Shown: in pieces, positions 26,082 to 35,516 of the stretch
Position numbering within the stretch: the first letter of the stretch is position 1
Layout of the letters: every line of letters starts with the position of its first letter
From: Algorimicrobium hallyeonense
Lineage (GTDB): Bacteria > Bacteroidota > Bacteroidia > Flavobacteriales > Flavobacteriaceae
Direction of reading: 5' to 3'
Assembly (NCBI RefSeq): GCF_042657385.1
Contig: NZ_JBHSLA010000006.1
Coordinates: 151,242 to 215,241 of the forward strand
DNA length: 64,000 bases
Position numbers and translations under genes: made by a program
Notes under the pieces: model-generated
What the model saw: the letters and a program-made list of their open reading frames with translations, nothing else
Told to the model about the DNA's origin: nothing
Database searches by the model: none

Positions 26082-26819
26082 TTACTCTATTACTTTAGTG
26101 TTTTCAGCTAATTCTTTAGCGTCTTCAGTTTGTATTTCTTGTACTTGTGTTGTTGGTTCTGTTGATGGTTCCCCTTCTTCATCTCCACCGGTTAACATAC
26201 CACCAAAACTTAAAAATCCAATGCCCATTAAACCTGTAATTATAAACGTAATTCCTAAGCCTCTTAATGGCGCTGGCACATTAGAATATCTAATTTTTTC
26301 ACGAATGGCTGCAATGGCTAAAATAGCCAAGAACCAACCAATTCCAGAAGATATTCCATAGTTAAGTGCTAAACCAAACGTTTCAATTTCACGAGACTGC
26401 ATAAATAATGAACCACCTAAAATAGCACAGTTTACTGCAATTAATGGTAAAAATATACCTAGTGAATTATATAAAGATGGTGAAAACTTTTCGACAATAA
26501 TTTCTACCAATTGTACCATTGTTGCAATGGTTGCAATAAACATTATAAAGGAAAGAAAGCCTAAATCCATTCCAGAGAAACCTTCTCCGTTGGCACTTCC
26601 ATCTATCCAAGCTAATGCTCCTGGTTGTAATAAATACTGATCTAATAACCAGTTTAAAGGTACGGTTATAGCTAATACAAATATTACAGCTGCTCCAAGA
26701 CCTACGGCCGTTGCAACTTTTTTAGATACTGCTAAGTATGAACACATACCTAAGAATACCGCAAAGACCATGTTATCTATAAAAATGGACTTGAAAAATA
26801 ATTCTAAATGCTCTATCAT
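26082..26819 (-). CDS. nqrE: Na+-translocating NADH:quinone reductase subunit E
   Basis: This 245-residue membrane subunit has six helices and is homologous to NqrD and RnfA. The core is standard to GITFIITGLMGIGFLSFGG. About 40 residues then follow that the Vibrio subunit (about 198) does not have: an acidic, Glu/Thr-rich tail with no membrane segment. It starts 62 bp after nqrD. With NqrD it carries the buried iron centre and part of the Na+ path. Confidence 0.95.
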   Translation of the reverse strand: MIEHLELFFKSIFIDNMVFAVFLGMCSYLAVSKKVATAVGLGAAVIFVLAITVPLNWLLDQYLLQPGALAWIDGSANGEGFSGMDLGFLSFIMFIATIATMVQLVEIIVEKFSPSLYNSLGIFLPLIAVNCAILGGSLFMQSREIETFGLALNYGISSGIGWFLAILAIAAIREKIRYSNVPAPLRGLGITFIITGLMGIGFLSFGGMLTGGDEEGEPSTEPTTQVQEIQTEDAKELAENTKVIE

Positions 26820-26881
26820 TTTTTTATTCTTTTAAATTTTCTACTGTAGTTTTTTAAGGTCTTTTAAAACGACTAATTAAT

Positions 26882-27541
26882 TTAGTCTTCTATTAAATCT
26901 TTATTTCTACTACGTTGTACCCAGATAATAAGTCCCACAATAATTAACGCCATTGGTGGCATTAGCATAAAACCATTATTTTCATATCCAAATGCATATA
27001 CCCCTGTTGGTCCCGTTTCTAGACTTCCAATGGGATCTCCTAAGACTGGAATGCCAAACAGTGTCCCTGAACCTAAAAGCTCTCTAAAGAAACCCACTAT
27101 AACCAAAATTACAGCGTAACCTAATGCGTTTCCAACACCATCTAAAAAGGATCTCCATGGCTTGTTTGCTAAAGCGAATGCTTCAAAACGTCCCATAATG
27201 ATACAGTTAGTAATAATTAAACCAATAAATACGGATAGTGTTTTACTTAATTCGTATTGAAAAGCCTTTAAAACCTGATCTACAATAATAACTAAAGATG
27301 CAACAACAACTAGTTGTACAATAATTCTAATTTTAGACGGAATGATATTTCGCATTAATGAAATAACAACGTTACCAACACCCATAACAAAAAGTACAGC
27401 AATACTCATTACTATAGATGGTTTAAGCTCTGCTGTAATTGCTAATGCAGAACAAATACCTAATACTTGAATGGTAATTGGGTTATTATCTGATAACGGA
27501 TCCGTAATTAACTTTAGGTCTTTTTTTGTAAGTAGTGCCAT
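26882..27541 (-). CDS. nqrD: Na+-translocating NADH:quinone reductase subunit D
   Basis: This is a 219-residue integral membrane subunit with six predicted helices, pairing with NqrE in the complex. The family segments NCIIMGRFEAFA and FFRELLGSGTLFG are evident. It follows nqrC by 2 bp on the minus strand. Length is close to the family norm (about 210). Confidence 0.95.
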   Translation of the reverse strand: MALLTKKDLKLITDPLSDNNPITIQVLGICSALAITAELKPSIVMSIAVLFVMGVGNVVISLMRNIIPSKIRIIVQLVVVASLVIIVDQVLKAFQYELSKTLSVFIGLIITNCIIMGRFEAFALANKPWRSFLDGVGNALGYAVILVIVGFFRELLGSGTLFGIPVLGDPIGSLETGPTGVYAFGYENNGFMLMPPMALIIVGLIIWVQRSRNKDLIED

Positions 27542-27543
27542 AA

Positions 27544-28353
27544 TTAATTGTTGTTATTTTTTAAGTTCGTAAAGTATGGTAAGTACAATTTCAAATCCTT
27601 CTTAATCATTGCAGTTACACCATCTCCTGTAATTGTAGATCCTGCAATAGCATCAACTGCGTGATCATTTTTATCAGCATTTACAGGGTCATTATTTCCT
27701 TTGGCAACGGTAATTCCTTTAAATACCCCTGCATCCGTCAATAATCTTTCACCATAGAAATCATCCATGAAATAACGTTGTTTAATGTTTGCACCTAAAC
27801 CAGGTGTTTCACCAGCGTGATCAAAAAACACACCTCTAACAACCATTTCTTCATCTAGAGCTACAAAACCCCAAATAGCATCCCAAAGTCCTTTACCTCT
27901 AATTGGCACAACATAAACCGTTTTACCGTCCTGCTGACCTTTAAATAGCGGCAAGTATCTTGATTCACCATTTTTAGCTTTAGATTGCTCTTTTTTAATG
28001 TCTATTAAATAAGGTTCTTTTCCAGCACCTTGTTCTTTAGAACTCATGAATTCCTCACGATTCATTTCTTTTAAGATTTTGCCATCTTTTACTTCTAAAA
28101 CAATTTGTTCAGAAATATTAGCTTCAAATGCTTCTGCAACTTTACTGGTAGATACAAAAGCGATATCTCCTGTACCTTCATTTTCATTTACTCCTAAAGC
28201 ATACAATATATTCTGCTGCTTTTCTTTTCTTTCATTTTCTTCAATATTAGGTCTTAAAGACGATGCTGTAAACGCTAATAATGAACCTACAACGACTACC
28301 ATTGCAATTGCAAAAAATATCGTGTATGAATTTTTATCTGTATTAACTGCCAT
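27544..28353 (-). CDS. nqrC: Na+-translocating NADH:quinone reductase subunit C
   Basis: This 269-residue subunit has one N-terminal transmembrane helix (about 10-30) and a periplasmic FMN-binding domain. FMN is expected to be joined by ApbE to T240 in DAIAGSTITGDG. The usual motif has SGAT; here it is AGST, with the acceptor Thr kept. The GETPGLG block and GLWDAIWGF of the family are present. It follows nqrB by 2 bp. Confidence 0.96.
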   Translation of the reverse strand: MAVNTDKNSYTIFFAIAMVVVVGSLLAFTASSLRPNIEENERKEKQQNILYALGVNENEGTGDIAFVSTSKVAEAFEANISEQIVLEVKDGKILKEMNREEFMSSKEQGAGKEPYLIDIKKEQSKAKNGESRYLPLFKGQQDGKTVYVVPIRGKGLWDAIWGFVALDEEMVVRGVFFDHAGETPGLGANIKQRYFMDDFYGERLLTDAGVFKGITVAKGNNDPVNADKNDHAVDAIAGSTITGDGVTAMIKKDLKLYLPYFTNLKNNNN

Positions 28354-28355
28354 AA

Positions 28356-29561
28356 TTATGCTGTTTTAACTTTTAAACGCTTCATTCTACGTTTCACATT
28401 ACCTTGTACCACATAATGGTCAATAGTAGGAGCAAAAACGTTCATTAATAAAATTGCTAAGAATACACCTTCTGGGTAAGCTGGATTAAATACACGAATC
28501 ATAATAGATATAAATCCTATTAAGAAACCATAAATCCATTTTCCTTTATTGGTTTGTGAAGCTGTTACTGGATCGGTTGCCATATAAACGGCTCCAAAGA
28601 GTATACTACCTATGATTAAATGTTGCCAGAATGGAACACTCATTAACCCGTAGAATTTACTTGATTCTGATATCCAACCAGCATCTACAACACCGTTGAA
28701 TATTAAGCCCATAACTAAAGCACCAATAAGCGTACTTACTATAATTCTCCAGCTTCCTACTTTTGTGAAGATTAAGAATAAGGCACCAATAATAATTAAG
28801 ACTTTGGAGGTTTCACCAACCGAGCCTGGAATAATTCCCCAAAACATATCCCAATAGTCATACATTACTGAATTATTTTGAGCATATGAACCCAAAATGG
28901 TTTCACCTGAAATAGCGTCTGGTGTCCCTTCTAAAGCTTTTGCTCCATGAACCCAAACCTTATCTCCCGACATCCAAGTAGGATAGGCAAAAAACAAAAA
29001 GGCACGAATAGTTAATGCTGGGTTCAGGATATTCATTCCTGTACCACCAAAAACTTCTTTACCAATTACAACACCAAAAACAACGGCTGTTGCCAACATC
29101 CATAATGGAATATCCACTGGAACAATTAATGGCACTAACATACCTGTTACTAAATAGCCTTCTTCAACTTCGTGACCTTTAATTACAGCAAATAAGAATT
29201 CTACTGCAAGACCTACACCGTAGGAAACGATTACCAATGGTAATACCGTCCAGGCTCCGATAATCAAGTTATCTAAAGTCCAAAACGATGCTCCTAAAAA
29301 CCCTTTAGCCGATTCAATTTCTCCTAAAGCTAAATAATGCTGATAACCGGCATTAAAAATTCCAAATATTAAACATGGCACCAAAGCCATAATTACAATA
29401 TTCATGGTTCTTTTTAAATCATCGGCTGCTTTAATATGAGTCCCATTATGCGTGGTCTCATTCGGCAAATACAAAAAAGTATGAAGTGCGTTAAACGCAG
29501 GAGCCATTTTGGTTCCTTTGTACTTCTCCTTTAAGTTATGTAAACTACTTTTTAAACTCAT
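28356..29561 (-). CDS. nqrB: Na+-translocating NADH:quinone reductase subunit B
   Basis: This 401-residue membrane subunit carries a covalent FMN and riboflavin and takes part in Na+ movement. The FMN acceptor is T221 in DAISGETIL. The usual motif is SGAT, so the Ala is Glu here. The family block GGTGMNILNPALTIRAFLFFAYP (shown in part) precedes it. Multiple hydrophobic helices are seen across the protein. It starts 39 bp after nqrA. Confidence 0.96.
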   Translation of the reverse strand: MSLKSSLHNLKEKYKGTKMAPAFNALHTFLYLPNETTHNGTHIKAADDLKRTMNIVIMALVPCLIFGIFNAGYQHYLALGEIESAKGFLGASFWTLDNLIIGAWTVLPLVIVSYGVGLAVEFLFAVIKGHEVEEGYLVTGMLVPLIVPVDIPLWMLATAVVFGVVIGKEVFGGTGMNILNPALTIRAFLFFAYPTWMSGDKVWVHGAKALEGTPDAISGETILGSYAQNNSVMYDYWDMFWGIIPGSVGETSKVLIIIGALFLIFTKVGSWRIIVSTLIGALVMGLIFNGVVDAGWISESSKFYGLMSVPFWQHLIIGSILFGAVYMATDPVTASQTNKGKWIYGFLIGFISIMIRVFNPAYPEGVFLAILLMNVFAPTIDHYVVQGNVKRRMKRLKVKTA

Positions 29562-29600
29562 CTTTATATATATTTTTCATTTTACAGTGAAAATGAATCG

Positions 29601-30956
29601 TTATCCAATTTCTTTTATCATCACGTCCAATCCTTTTCTGATAATGGCTTGGTGTGGTTGTTTAGACACGCAAACAAATTCAGTTAAAGCAAAATCTTCT
29701 GGAGCAACTTCGTACATACCTAAAGCTTCCATTTCGTCTAAATCCTCATACATACAAGATTTTAAAATCTGCAGTGGGTAAATATCTAATGGAAAAACTT
29801 TTTCATACGTACCTGTTAGCACAAAATTCCTATGTTCTCCATTTGTATTGGTATTTAAATCGTATTTTTTGTTTGGTGTTAACCATGAGAATGTTAACGC
29901 TCTAGATGTTGATATTTTATTGAAAACGGGCTTATTCCATCCAAAAAACTCATAATCATCACCTTCTGGAATTACGGTAATAGTATTACTGTAATAATCC
30001 AAGCTTCCGTCTGGTTTCACCTGTTTTCCAGATAAAACGTTTCCAGAAATAATACGATCGTTTCCATCTTTATCAACGCCATTATCATAAACCATCGTGG
30101 CAACTTCACTACCAATTTTAGTTTTAAAATAACGAGGCTTTTTAACAGACGAGCCAACTAATGCTACTAAACGTTCTGCATTGAATTTCCCTGTTAAAAG
30201 TAACTCACCAATAATGACTAAATCCTGCGGATTAATAGTCCAAACGGTTTCACCTTTATTTACAGGATCAATTTTATTGATTTGTGTTCCCACGTTTCCT
30301 ACTGGATGTGGACCAGAAACCTTATGAATTGTAACACCTTTTAAACTTGCTAATGGCGAAGCCCCATTTTTAGCAACTGAAACGTGTACTTGGCCTTCCG
30401 TTAATTTCCCTAAAGCATTAACCGCCGCTTGCAGTTCCGCTTCTTTTCCTTGAAGTACGTAATCATAATCTGCAACTAAAGGCGCAGAAGCATATCCTGA
30501 AATAAAAATAGCTTTTGGCAATCTTTCTGGATTTGCAATAATATCATACGGTCTTTGCTTAATAAAAGGCCAACATCCTGATGCTAGTAAATGTGCTTTA
30601 ATAGCCTCTGCGGTTGCAGATTCTACATTAAACACACCGTGATCAAGATAAACTTGCTCTTTATCGGCTTGGATTTTTAATGCTAAAATGCGACGTTTAT
30701 CACCTCTTGGAATGTCCACTATTTCCCCTGATACAGGCGAAACAAACATAACAGCGTCTTGAGCTTTATTATAAAAAATAGGCTCTCCTGCTTTTACTTT
30801 GGTTCCAACTTTAGCAATTAATTTTGGCGTAACACCGTGGAAGTCTTCTGGTCTAACAGTGCAAAAATTACTAATAATAGCATTTTCAGTCACCTTTTCA
30901 GCAGCACCTTTAAGCTTGATGTCTAGACCTTTTTTAATGGTAATGTCGTTTGACAT
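29601..30956 (-). CDS. nqrA: Na+-translocating NADH:quinone reductase subunit A
   Basis: This is a 451-residue cytoplasmic subunit without membrane helices. It begins with DITIKKGLDIKLKG and contains the biotinyl-like lobe, with VGTKVKAGEPIF and GEIVDIPRG. It follows the family over its length (about 450). It is the first gene of the nqr operon. A perfect -7 element lies at 31030-31023 on the minus strand, 66 bp upstream. Confidence 0.96.
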   Translation of the reverse strand: MSNDITIKKGLDIKLKGAAEKVTENAIISNFCTVRPEDFHGVTPKLIAKVGTKVKAGEPIFYNKAQDAVMFVSPVSGEIVDIPRGDKRRILALKIQADKEQVYLDHGVFNVESATAEAIKAHLLASGCWPFIKQRPYDIIANPERLPKAIFISGYASAPLVADYDYVLQGKEAELQAAVNALGKLTEGQVHVSVAKNGASPLASLKGVTIHKVSGPHPVGNVGTQINKIDPVNKGETVWTINPQDLVIIGELLLTGKFNAERLVALVGSSVKKPRYFKTKIGSEVATMVYDNGVDKDGNDRIISGNVLSGKQVKPDGSLDYYSNTITVIPEGDDYEFFGWNKPVFNKISTSRALTFSWLTPNKKYDLNTNTNGEHRNFVLTGTYEKVFPLDIYPLQILKSCMYEDLDEMEALGMYEVAPEDFALTEFVCVSKQPHQAIIRKGLDVMIKEIG

Positions 30957-31022
30957 ATTTATAAATCTATTTGTTAATAGTAAAAAATATCATTCTGATT
31001 TTAATTGAGGTAAAAATCGGTG

Positions 31023-31030
31023 CAAATTTA
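31023..31030 (-). promoter_or_regulatory. Bacteroidetes -7 promoter element for the nqr operon
   Basis: TAAATTTG on the minus strand matches TAnnTTTG perfectly, giving an untranslated leader of about 60 nt before nqrA. No clear -33 TTG at the standard spacing was seen. Confidence 0.5.
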
Positions 31031-31151
31031 CGAAATTATACATCATTTTATACCAGACTTCCATGAAGTTTGTTATTTATACCTATTCTAAATAAGTAAA
31101 ATTATTTAGGCATAAAAATTGTTTATCTTTATCCCTTAAAACAATTATTGC

Positions 31152-32405
31152 ATGTTTAAATCTTTTCTATCGGTATTCCTTATAATTTGTGGTCAATCCG
31201 TTTTTTCTCAAATAGCAAAGGAAGTGAACCCTCCGGGTTATATTAAATCCATCACCTTTCAAGGTCAAACACGCGAAAGTCAACTTCCTATTTTAGAATT
31301 AGGCCAACAATTAATCTTGGAGTTTGATGCTCTAAATGGTGATGAGGATGATTTCTATTATAAAATTGAACATTTTGATTATGATTGGACACCTTCGCAG
31401 CTCATGCAAACCGAATATTTAAACGGTATTGACAATCAACGTATTCGTAATTACGAAAATTCGTTTAACACCTATCAAATATATTCACACTACACCTTAC
31501 GGCTTCCAAATCAGCAAACTCGCGGCTTAAAAGTTTCGGGTAATTACATGATTAAGGTTTATAATGATTTAGATGAACTGGTTTTCTCTAGAAAATTTAT
31601 GGTTCAGGAAAATTTAGCAAACGTGGGTGTTTCCATTAAACGCTCCCGCGATGTTAGGCAAGTGGAACGTATGCAAAGTGTAGATATTGTTATTAACTCT
31701 GGGAATTTGCAATTTAACAATCCGCTACAAACGGTAAAAACCTTAATTATTCAGAATAATAATTTAAATTCCGCCATTAGCAATGTTCCACCCCAATACA
31801 CATTAGGTAACGAATTAATTTACAAATACACCAAAGAAACCTTATTTGAAGGTGGCAACGAGTATTTTTACTTTGAAAATAAAGATATTCGCGGTGCCAA
31901 TGCTGCCATTCAATATATAGAGTTATTTGAATTGTACAGCAATTATTTATTTACCAATGTGCCGCGCTTTAATAAGCCCTATACGTACAATCCAGACATT
32001 AATGGCAACTTTTTAATTACGGCTATTGATGCCGAAAAACCAACCATAGAAGCAGATTATGCATGGATGCACTTTTCATTACTATTGGACGAATTACCAC
32101 CAAATCAATCCGTTCATGTTTATGGTAATTTTAATAATTATGCCGTTGATGAGTTTACTAAAATGACTTTTAATTCTGCAAAAGGTATTTATGAAGTGCC
32201 TATTATATTGAAACAAGGGTTTTACAACTACAAATATGTAATTGTAGACAATCAAACCGGTAAAATAAATGAAAGTGCCATAAGTGGTAGTTTTTGGCAA
32301 ACGGAAAATGACTATAAGGTATTGGTTTATTATCGCGATTTAGGCGCCAGATACGACCGTATAATAGGTATAGGTGAAGGAAATTCCGTGAATATATCCA
32401 ATTAA
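31152..32405 (+). CDS. Type IX secretion system plug protein (DUF5103)
   Basis: This is a 417-residue DUF5103 protein. It has a signal peptide (about 1-19, ending SVFSQ), a beta-sandwich N-terminal half with the family segment EYLNGIDNQRIRNYENS, and a C-terminal half with a carbohydrate-binding-like early-set domain (VHVYGNFNNY, then GFYNYKYVI). In Flavobacterium johnsoniae the DUF5103 protein plugs the periplasmic side of the SprA translocon, so it is a T9SS component. It is monocistronic and divergent from nqrA. Confidence 0.88.
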   Translation: MFKSFLSVFLIICGQSVFSQIAKEVNPPGYIKSITFQGQTRESQLPILELGQQLILEFDALNGDEDDFYYKIEHFDYDWTPSQLMQTEYLNGIDNQRIRNYENSFNTYQIYSHYTLRLPNQQTRGLKVSGNYMIKVYNDLDELVFSRKFMVQENLANVGVSIKRSRDVRQVERMQSVDIVINSGNLQFNNPLQTVKTLIIQNNNLNSAISNVPPQYTLGNELIYKYTKETLFEGGNEYFYFENKDIRGANAAIQYIELFELYSNYLFTNVPRFNKPYTYNPDINGNFLITAIDAEKPTIEADYAWMHFSLLLDELPPNQSVHVYGNFNNYAVDEFTKMTFNSAKGIYEVPIILKQGFYNYKYVIVDNQTGKINESAISGSFWQTENDYKVLVYYRDLGARYDRIIGIGEGNSVNISN

Positions 32406-32501
32406 GCCGTCTGTTAATCGACTATAAACTAATTTTTTTTATTCTCGAGTAATATTTATTACATTAGCAAACATCTAAACCCTTGAAAACCCATTAATAG
32501 C

Positions 32502-32888
32502 ATGGTTCAACAAGTTACAAAAGGCATTAAAATTTCTGTAGAAACCCATTTTGAAGGCACCTTTTATAAAGATTATAAAATTCAGTTTGCTTTTGGCTAT
32601 AAAGTGACTATTGAAAATCAAAGCAAAAACACCGTTCAATTATACGCTAGAGAATGGACTATTTTAGACGCACTAAATAATGTTGAAATGGTTTCAGGCG
32701 AAGGTGTTATCGGTAAAAAACCAATTTTAAAACCCGGCGAATTGCATACCTATACCTCTGGCTGCCTACTTACATCGCCATTTGGAGCTATGCAAGGATT
32801 CTATAATATGATTAATTTAGAAACGGAGAAGAAATTTAAAGTGGCTATTCCTACTTTCAGATTAAGCGCGCCTTTCGCATTAAATTAG
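32502..32888 (+). CDS. apaG: ApaG-domain protein
   Basis: This 128-residue single-domain protein has a fibronectin-III-like fold. The family features are VTIENQSKNTVQL, REWTILDA, then GEGVIGKKPILKPGE and YTSGCLLTSPFGAMQG. It is often annotated as a Co2+/Mg2+ efflux protein, but the molecular role is not settled. It ends 15 bp before the convergent NRDE gene. Confidence 0.93.
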   Translation: MVQQVTKGIKISVETHFEGTFYKDYKIQFAFGYKVTIENQSKNTVQLYAREWTILDALNNVEMVSGEGVIGKKPILKPGELHTYTSGCLLTSPFGAMQGFYNMINLETEKKFKVAIPTFRLSAPFALN

Positions 32889-32903
32889 TTTTAAATTATT
32901 AAT

Positions 32904-33611
32904 TCAAAAAAGCATTTCCTTTTCAACAACCTTTTCAGCTTGTAAATTTGTGTATCGCATATTAACACGTGAGTACCGTTTTTCAACTTGGGTAATACTA
33001 GTAGTTTTAACAAATCCGCGGTCCATAATCAATCCAAATTCAGCATGCTGATAACCTGCTGTTTTATGAAACCGCATGATAGATTCTCCCTGATAATTAG
33101 TTTGCTTTTTAAAAATATCAAACCATTCTAATCGCAATTTTTTCATGGACTCATCGTACAACGAGGAGGAAGACCAAATTCGCGGTTCATTTGGTAATTT
33201 CTCTAGATGTTTTTGATTCCCATCCCAAACCAATTGATACAGATTTAAGGTTCTTTCCCAATCCACTATAAGCATGGTAAAAGGCTCAATATTCGTAAAA
33301 CAATAGGTCTCAATTGTCTTTAAAAAATTGGGCGCTACTAAAACATCTTTAACCACAACGCCTCTACTCAATCTGTAATAATCTTCTTGTTTATGAGCTG
33401 TAAAACCACCATTCAATATACAAACTAATCGGCATTTTTCGCTGACACCAATCCAGGTACCTCCAGCTTTTTTATCTTTCGGATAAAGTAGTGTTACATC
33501 ATGCTCCAAATAGAAATCAGGCGCTAGCGTTTCACGTATTGGCGATTCATCCCGATTTGAAGTAAATATAAAATCCGTATTGTTTTTAGGAATAAAGGTT
33601 ACTGTACACAT
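32904..33611 (-). CDS. NRDE-family (TANGO2-like) protein
   Basis: This is a 235-residue protein with MCTVTF at the N-terminus and the namesake motif NRDE at 19-22, followed by GGTWIGVS and LNGGF. The N-terminal Cys after Met resembles Ntn-hydrolase nucleophiles, but activity in this family is not established. TANGO2 homologues have been linked to haem and lipid handling. It is divergent from pruA. Confidence 0.85.
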   Translation of the reverse strand: MCTVTFIPKNNTDFIFTSNRDESPIRETLAPDFYLEHDVTLLYPKDKKAGGTWIGVSEKCRLVCILNGGFTAHKQEDYYRLSRGVVVKDVLVAPNFLKTIETYCFTNIEPFTMLIVDWERTLNLYQLVWDGNQKHLEKLPNEPRIWSSSSLYDESMKKLRLEWFDIFKKQTNYQGESIMRFHKTAGYQHAEFGLIMDRGFVKTTSITQVEKRYSRVNMRYTNLQAEKVVEKEMLF

Positions 33612-33710
33612 AATTAAACGGTCTCTAAATAAAAATGAAACTTACAAAAATAGACAAACTTTTAACGTGTTTTTAAGAGCCTTTCTATCAAAAAAATAGT
33701 TAAAAAATCG

Positions 33711-33718
33711 TACATTTG
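33711..33718 (+). promoter_or_regulatory. Bacteroidetes -7 promoter element for pruA
   Basis: TACATTTG is a perfect TAnnTTTG match, 41 bp before the start codon. The -33 element is not obvious. Confidence 0.5.
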
Positions 33719-33759
33719 CAGCTCGAAAACAACATAAACAATTAAATACCAATATATTC

Positions 33760-35388
33760 ATGGGAAAAGGATTCTTTAACGTACCACTAGCAGTAAATGA
33801 GCCTGTAAAAACTTATGCTCCAGGATCGCCAGAGCGCGATGAAGTTTTAAAAGCTTATAAAGACATGTACAACAGTAAAGTTGATGTAGGCATGTACATC
33901 AATGGGAAAGAGGTGAAAACTGGAAACACGAGAACAATGTCTCCTCCACATGATCATCAACATATTGTTGGAACCTATCATTTAGCCGAAAAATCTCATA
34001 TTGAAGAAGCCATTTCTACAGCTTTAGAAGCTAGAAAAGAATGGTCTCAAATGCCATGGGAACAACGCGCTGGAATATTTTTAAAAGCTGCCGAATTAAT
34101 TGCAGGTCCTTACAGAGCTAAAATTAATGCTGCAACCATGATTGCACAATCTAAAAATATTTACCAAGCTGAAATTGATGCAGCTTGTGAGTTAATTGAC
34201 TTTTTACGTTTCAACGTACAATTCATGTCAGATATATACATGGATCAACCAGAAAGCACAAGCGATGCTTGGAATCGTGTAGAATATCGTCCACTAGAGG
34301 GTTTCACCTATGCTGTAACACCTTTTAACTTTACTGCTATTGCTGGAAACTTGCCGTCTTGTATGGCATTAATGGGGAATGTTGTTGTTTGGAAACCAAG
34401 TAACAACCAGATTTTCTCTGCTAAAGTTATTATGGATGTCTTTCAAGAAGCTGGTGTTCCAGATGGCGTAATAAACGTTGTTTTTGGTAATCCAGGTATG
34501 ATTACAGATACAGTTATGGCTAGTCCAGATTTTTCTGGTTTACATTATACAGGTTCAACACCAGTGTTTCAAGATTTATGGAAACAAATTGGGAATAATA
34601 TAACAAATTATAAAACGTACCCAAGAATAGTTGGTGAAACGGGTGGGAAAGATTTTGTTGTAGCGCACAAATCTGCAAACGCTAAACAAGTAGCAACAGC
34701 TATTTCTAGAGGCGCTTTTGAATTCCAAGGTCAGAAATGTAGTGCAGCTTCTAGAGGTTATATTCCAAGCAACCTTTGGGAAGATGTTAAAAAATATATA
34801 ATTGAAGACGTGAAGTCCTTTAAGATGGGATCTCCAGAAGATATGGGGAATTTTATTACAGCGGTTATTAACGAAGGTTCATTTGATAAATTAGCGAAGT
34901 ATATTGACAACGCAAAATCAGATAAAGATGCTGAAATTATTGTTGGTGGAAATTATGATAAATCGAAAGGATACTTTATTGAGCCTACGGTTATTGTAAC
35001 AACCAACCCACAATATACAACGATGGTAGAGGAGCTATTTGGCCCAGTTATGACCATTTATGTATATGATGAAAACGACTTTTCAGAAACATTAAAACTA
35101 GTAGACCAAACTAGCGAATACGCTTTAACAGGCGCTATTTTAGCTACATGTCGTTATGCAGTTCAAGAAGCTACCAACGCGCTTCAAAATAGTGCTGGTA
35201 ACTTTTATATTAATGATAAACCAACAGGAGCTGTTGTTGGTCAGCAACCATTTGGAGGTGCCAGAGCATCTGGAACAAATGATAAAGCTGGATCAGCACA
35301 AAACTTGTTACGTTGGGTATCACCTAGGTTAATTAAAGAAACATTTGTAACACCAGTTGATTACAGATATCCATTTTTAGGAGAATAA
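33760..35388 (+). CDS. pruA: L-glutamate gamma-semialdehyde dehydrogenase (P5C dehydrogenase)
   Basis: This 542-residue ALDH4-type enzyme oxidises glutamate semialdehyde to glutamate, the second step of proline breakdown. The general base is E293 (VGETGGKDF) and the nucleophile C327 (FQGQKCSA). It is a single-function enzyme with no proline dehydrogenase domain; that gene is not in the window. It has its own promoter at 33711 and a strong terminator. The opposing synthetic enzymes proA, proB and proC lie 25 kb away. Confidence 0.96.
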   Translation: MGKGFFNVPLAVNEPVKTYAPGSPERDEVLKAYKDMYNSKVDVGMYINGKEVKTGNTRTMSPPHDHQHIVGTYHLAEKSHIEEAISTALEARKEWSQMPWEQRAGIFLKAAELIAGPYRAKINAATMIAQSKNIYQAEIDAACELIDFLRFNVQFMSDIYMDQPESTSDAWNRVEYRPLEGFTYAVTPFNFTAIAGNLPSCMALMGNVVVWKPSNNQIFSAKVIMDVFQEAGVPDGVINVVFGNPGMITDTVMASPDFSGLHYTGSTPVFQDLWKQIGNNITNYKTYPRIVGETGGKDFVVAHKSANAKQVATAISRGAFEFQGQKCSAASRGYIPSNLWEDVKKYIIEDVKSFKMGSPEDMGNFITAVINEGSFDKLAKYIDNAKSDKDAEIIVGGNYDKSKGYFIEPTVIVTTNPQYTTMVEELFGPVMTIYVYDENDFSETLKLVDQTSEYALTGAILATCRYAVQEATNALQNSAGNFYINDKPTGAVVGQQPFGGARASGTNDKAGSAQNLLRWVSPRLIKETFVTPVDYRYPFLGE

Positions 35389-35409
35389 ATATTTAAATAT
35401 AAGTTTCCA

Positions 35410-35443
35410 AAAACCCTTAACAGTACCTGTTAGGGGTTTTTTT
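35410..35443 (+). terminator. Rho-independent terminator of pruA
   Basis: A 14-bp stem (35410-35423 with 35427-35440, one G-T wobble) has a 3-nt loop and a T run to 35443. It lies 21 bp after the pruA stop. Confidence 0.92.
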
Positions 35444-35516
35444 ATGTCGTTTATCCAAAGTTTTAGTACTAATTCATTTCAGGCAGTATATTTAAACAAT
35501 CAATACATCTATACAT

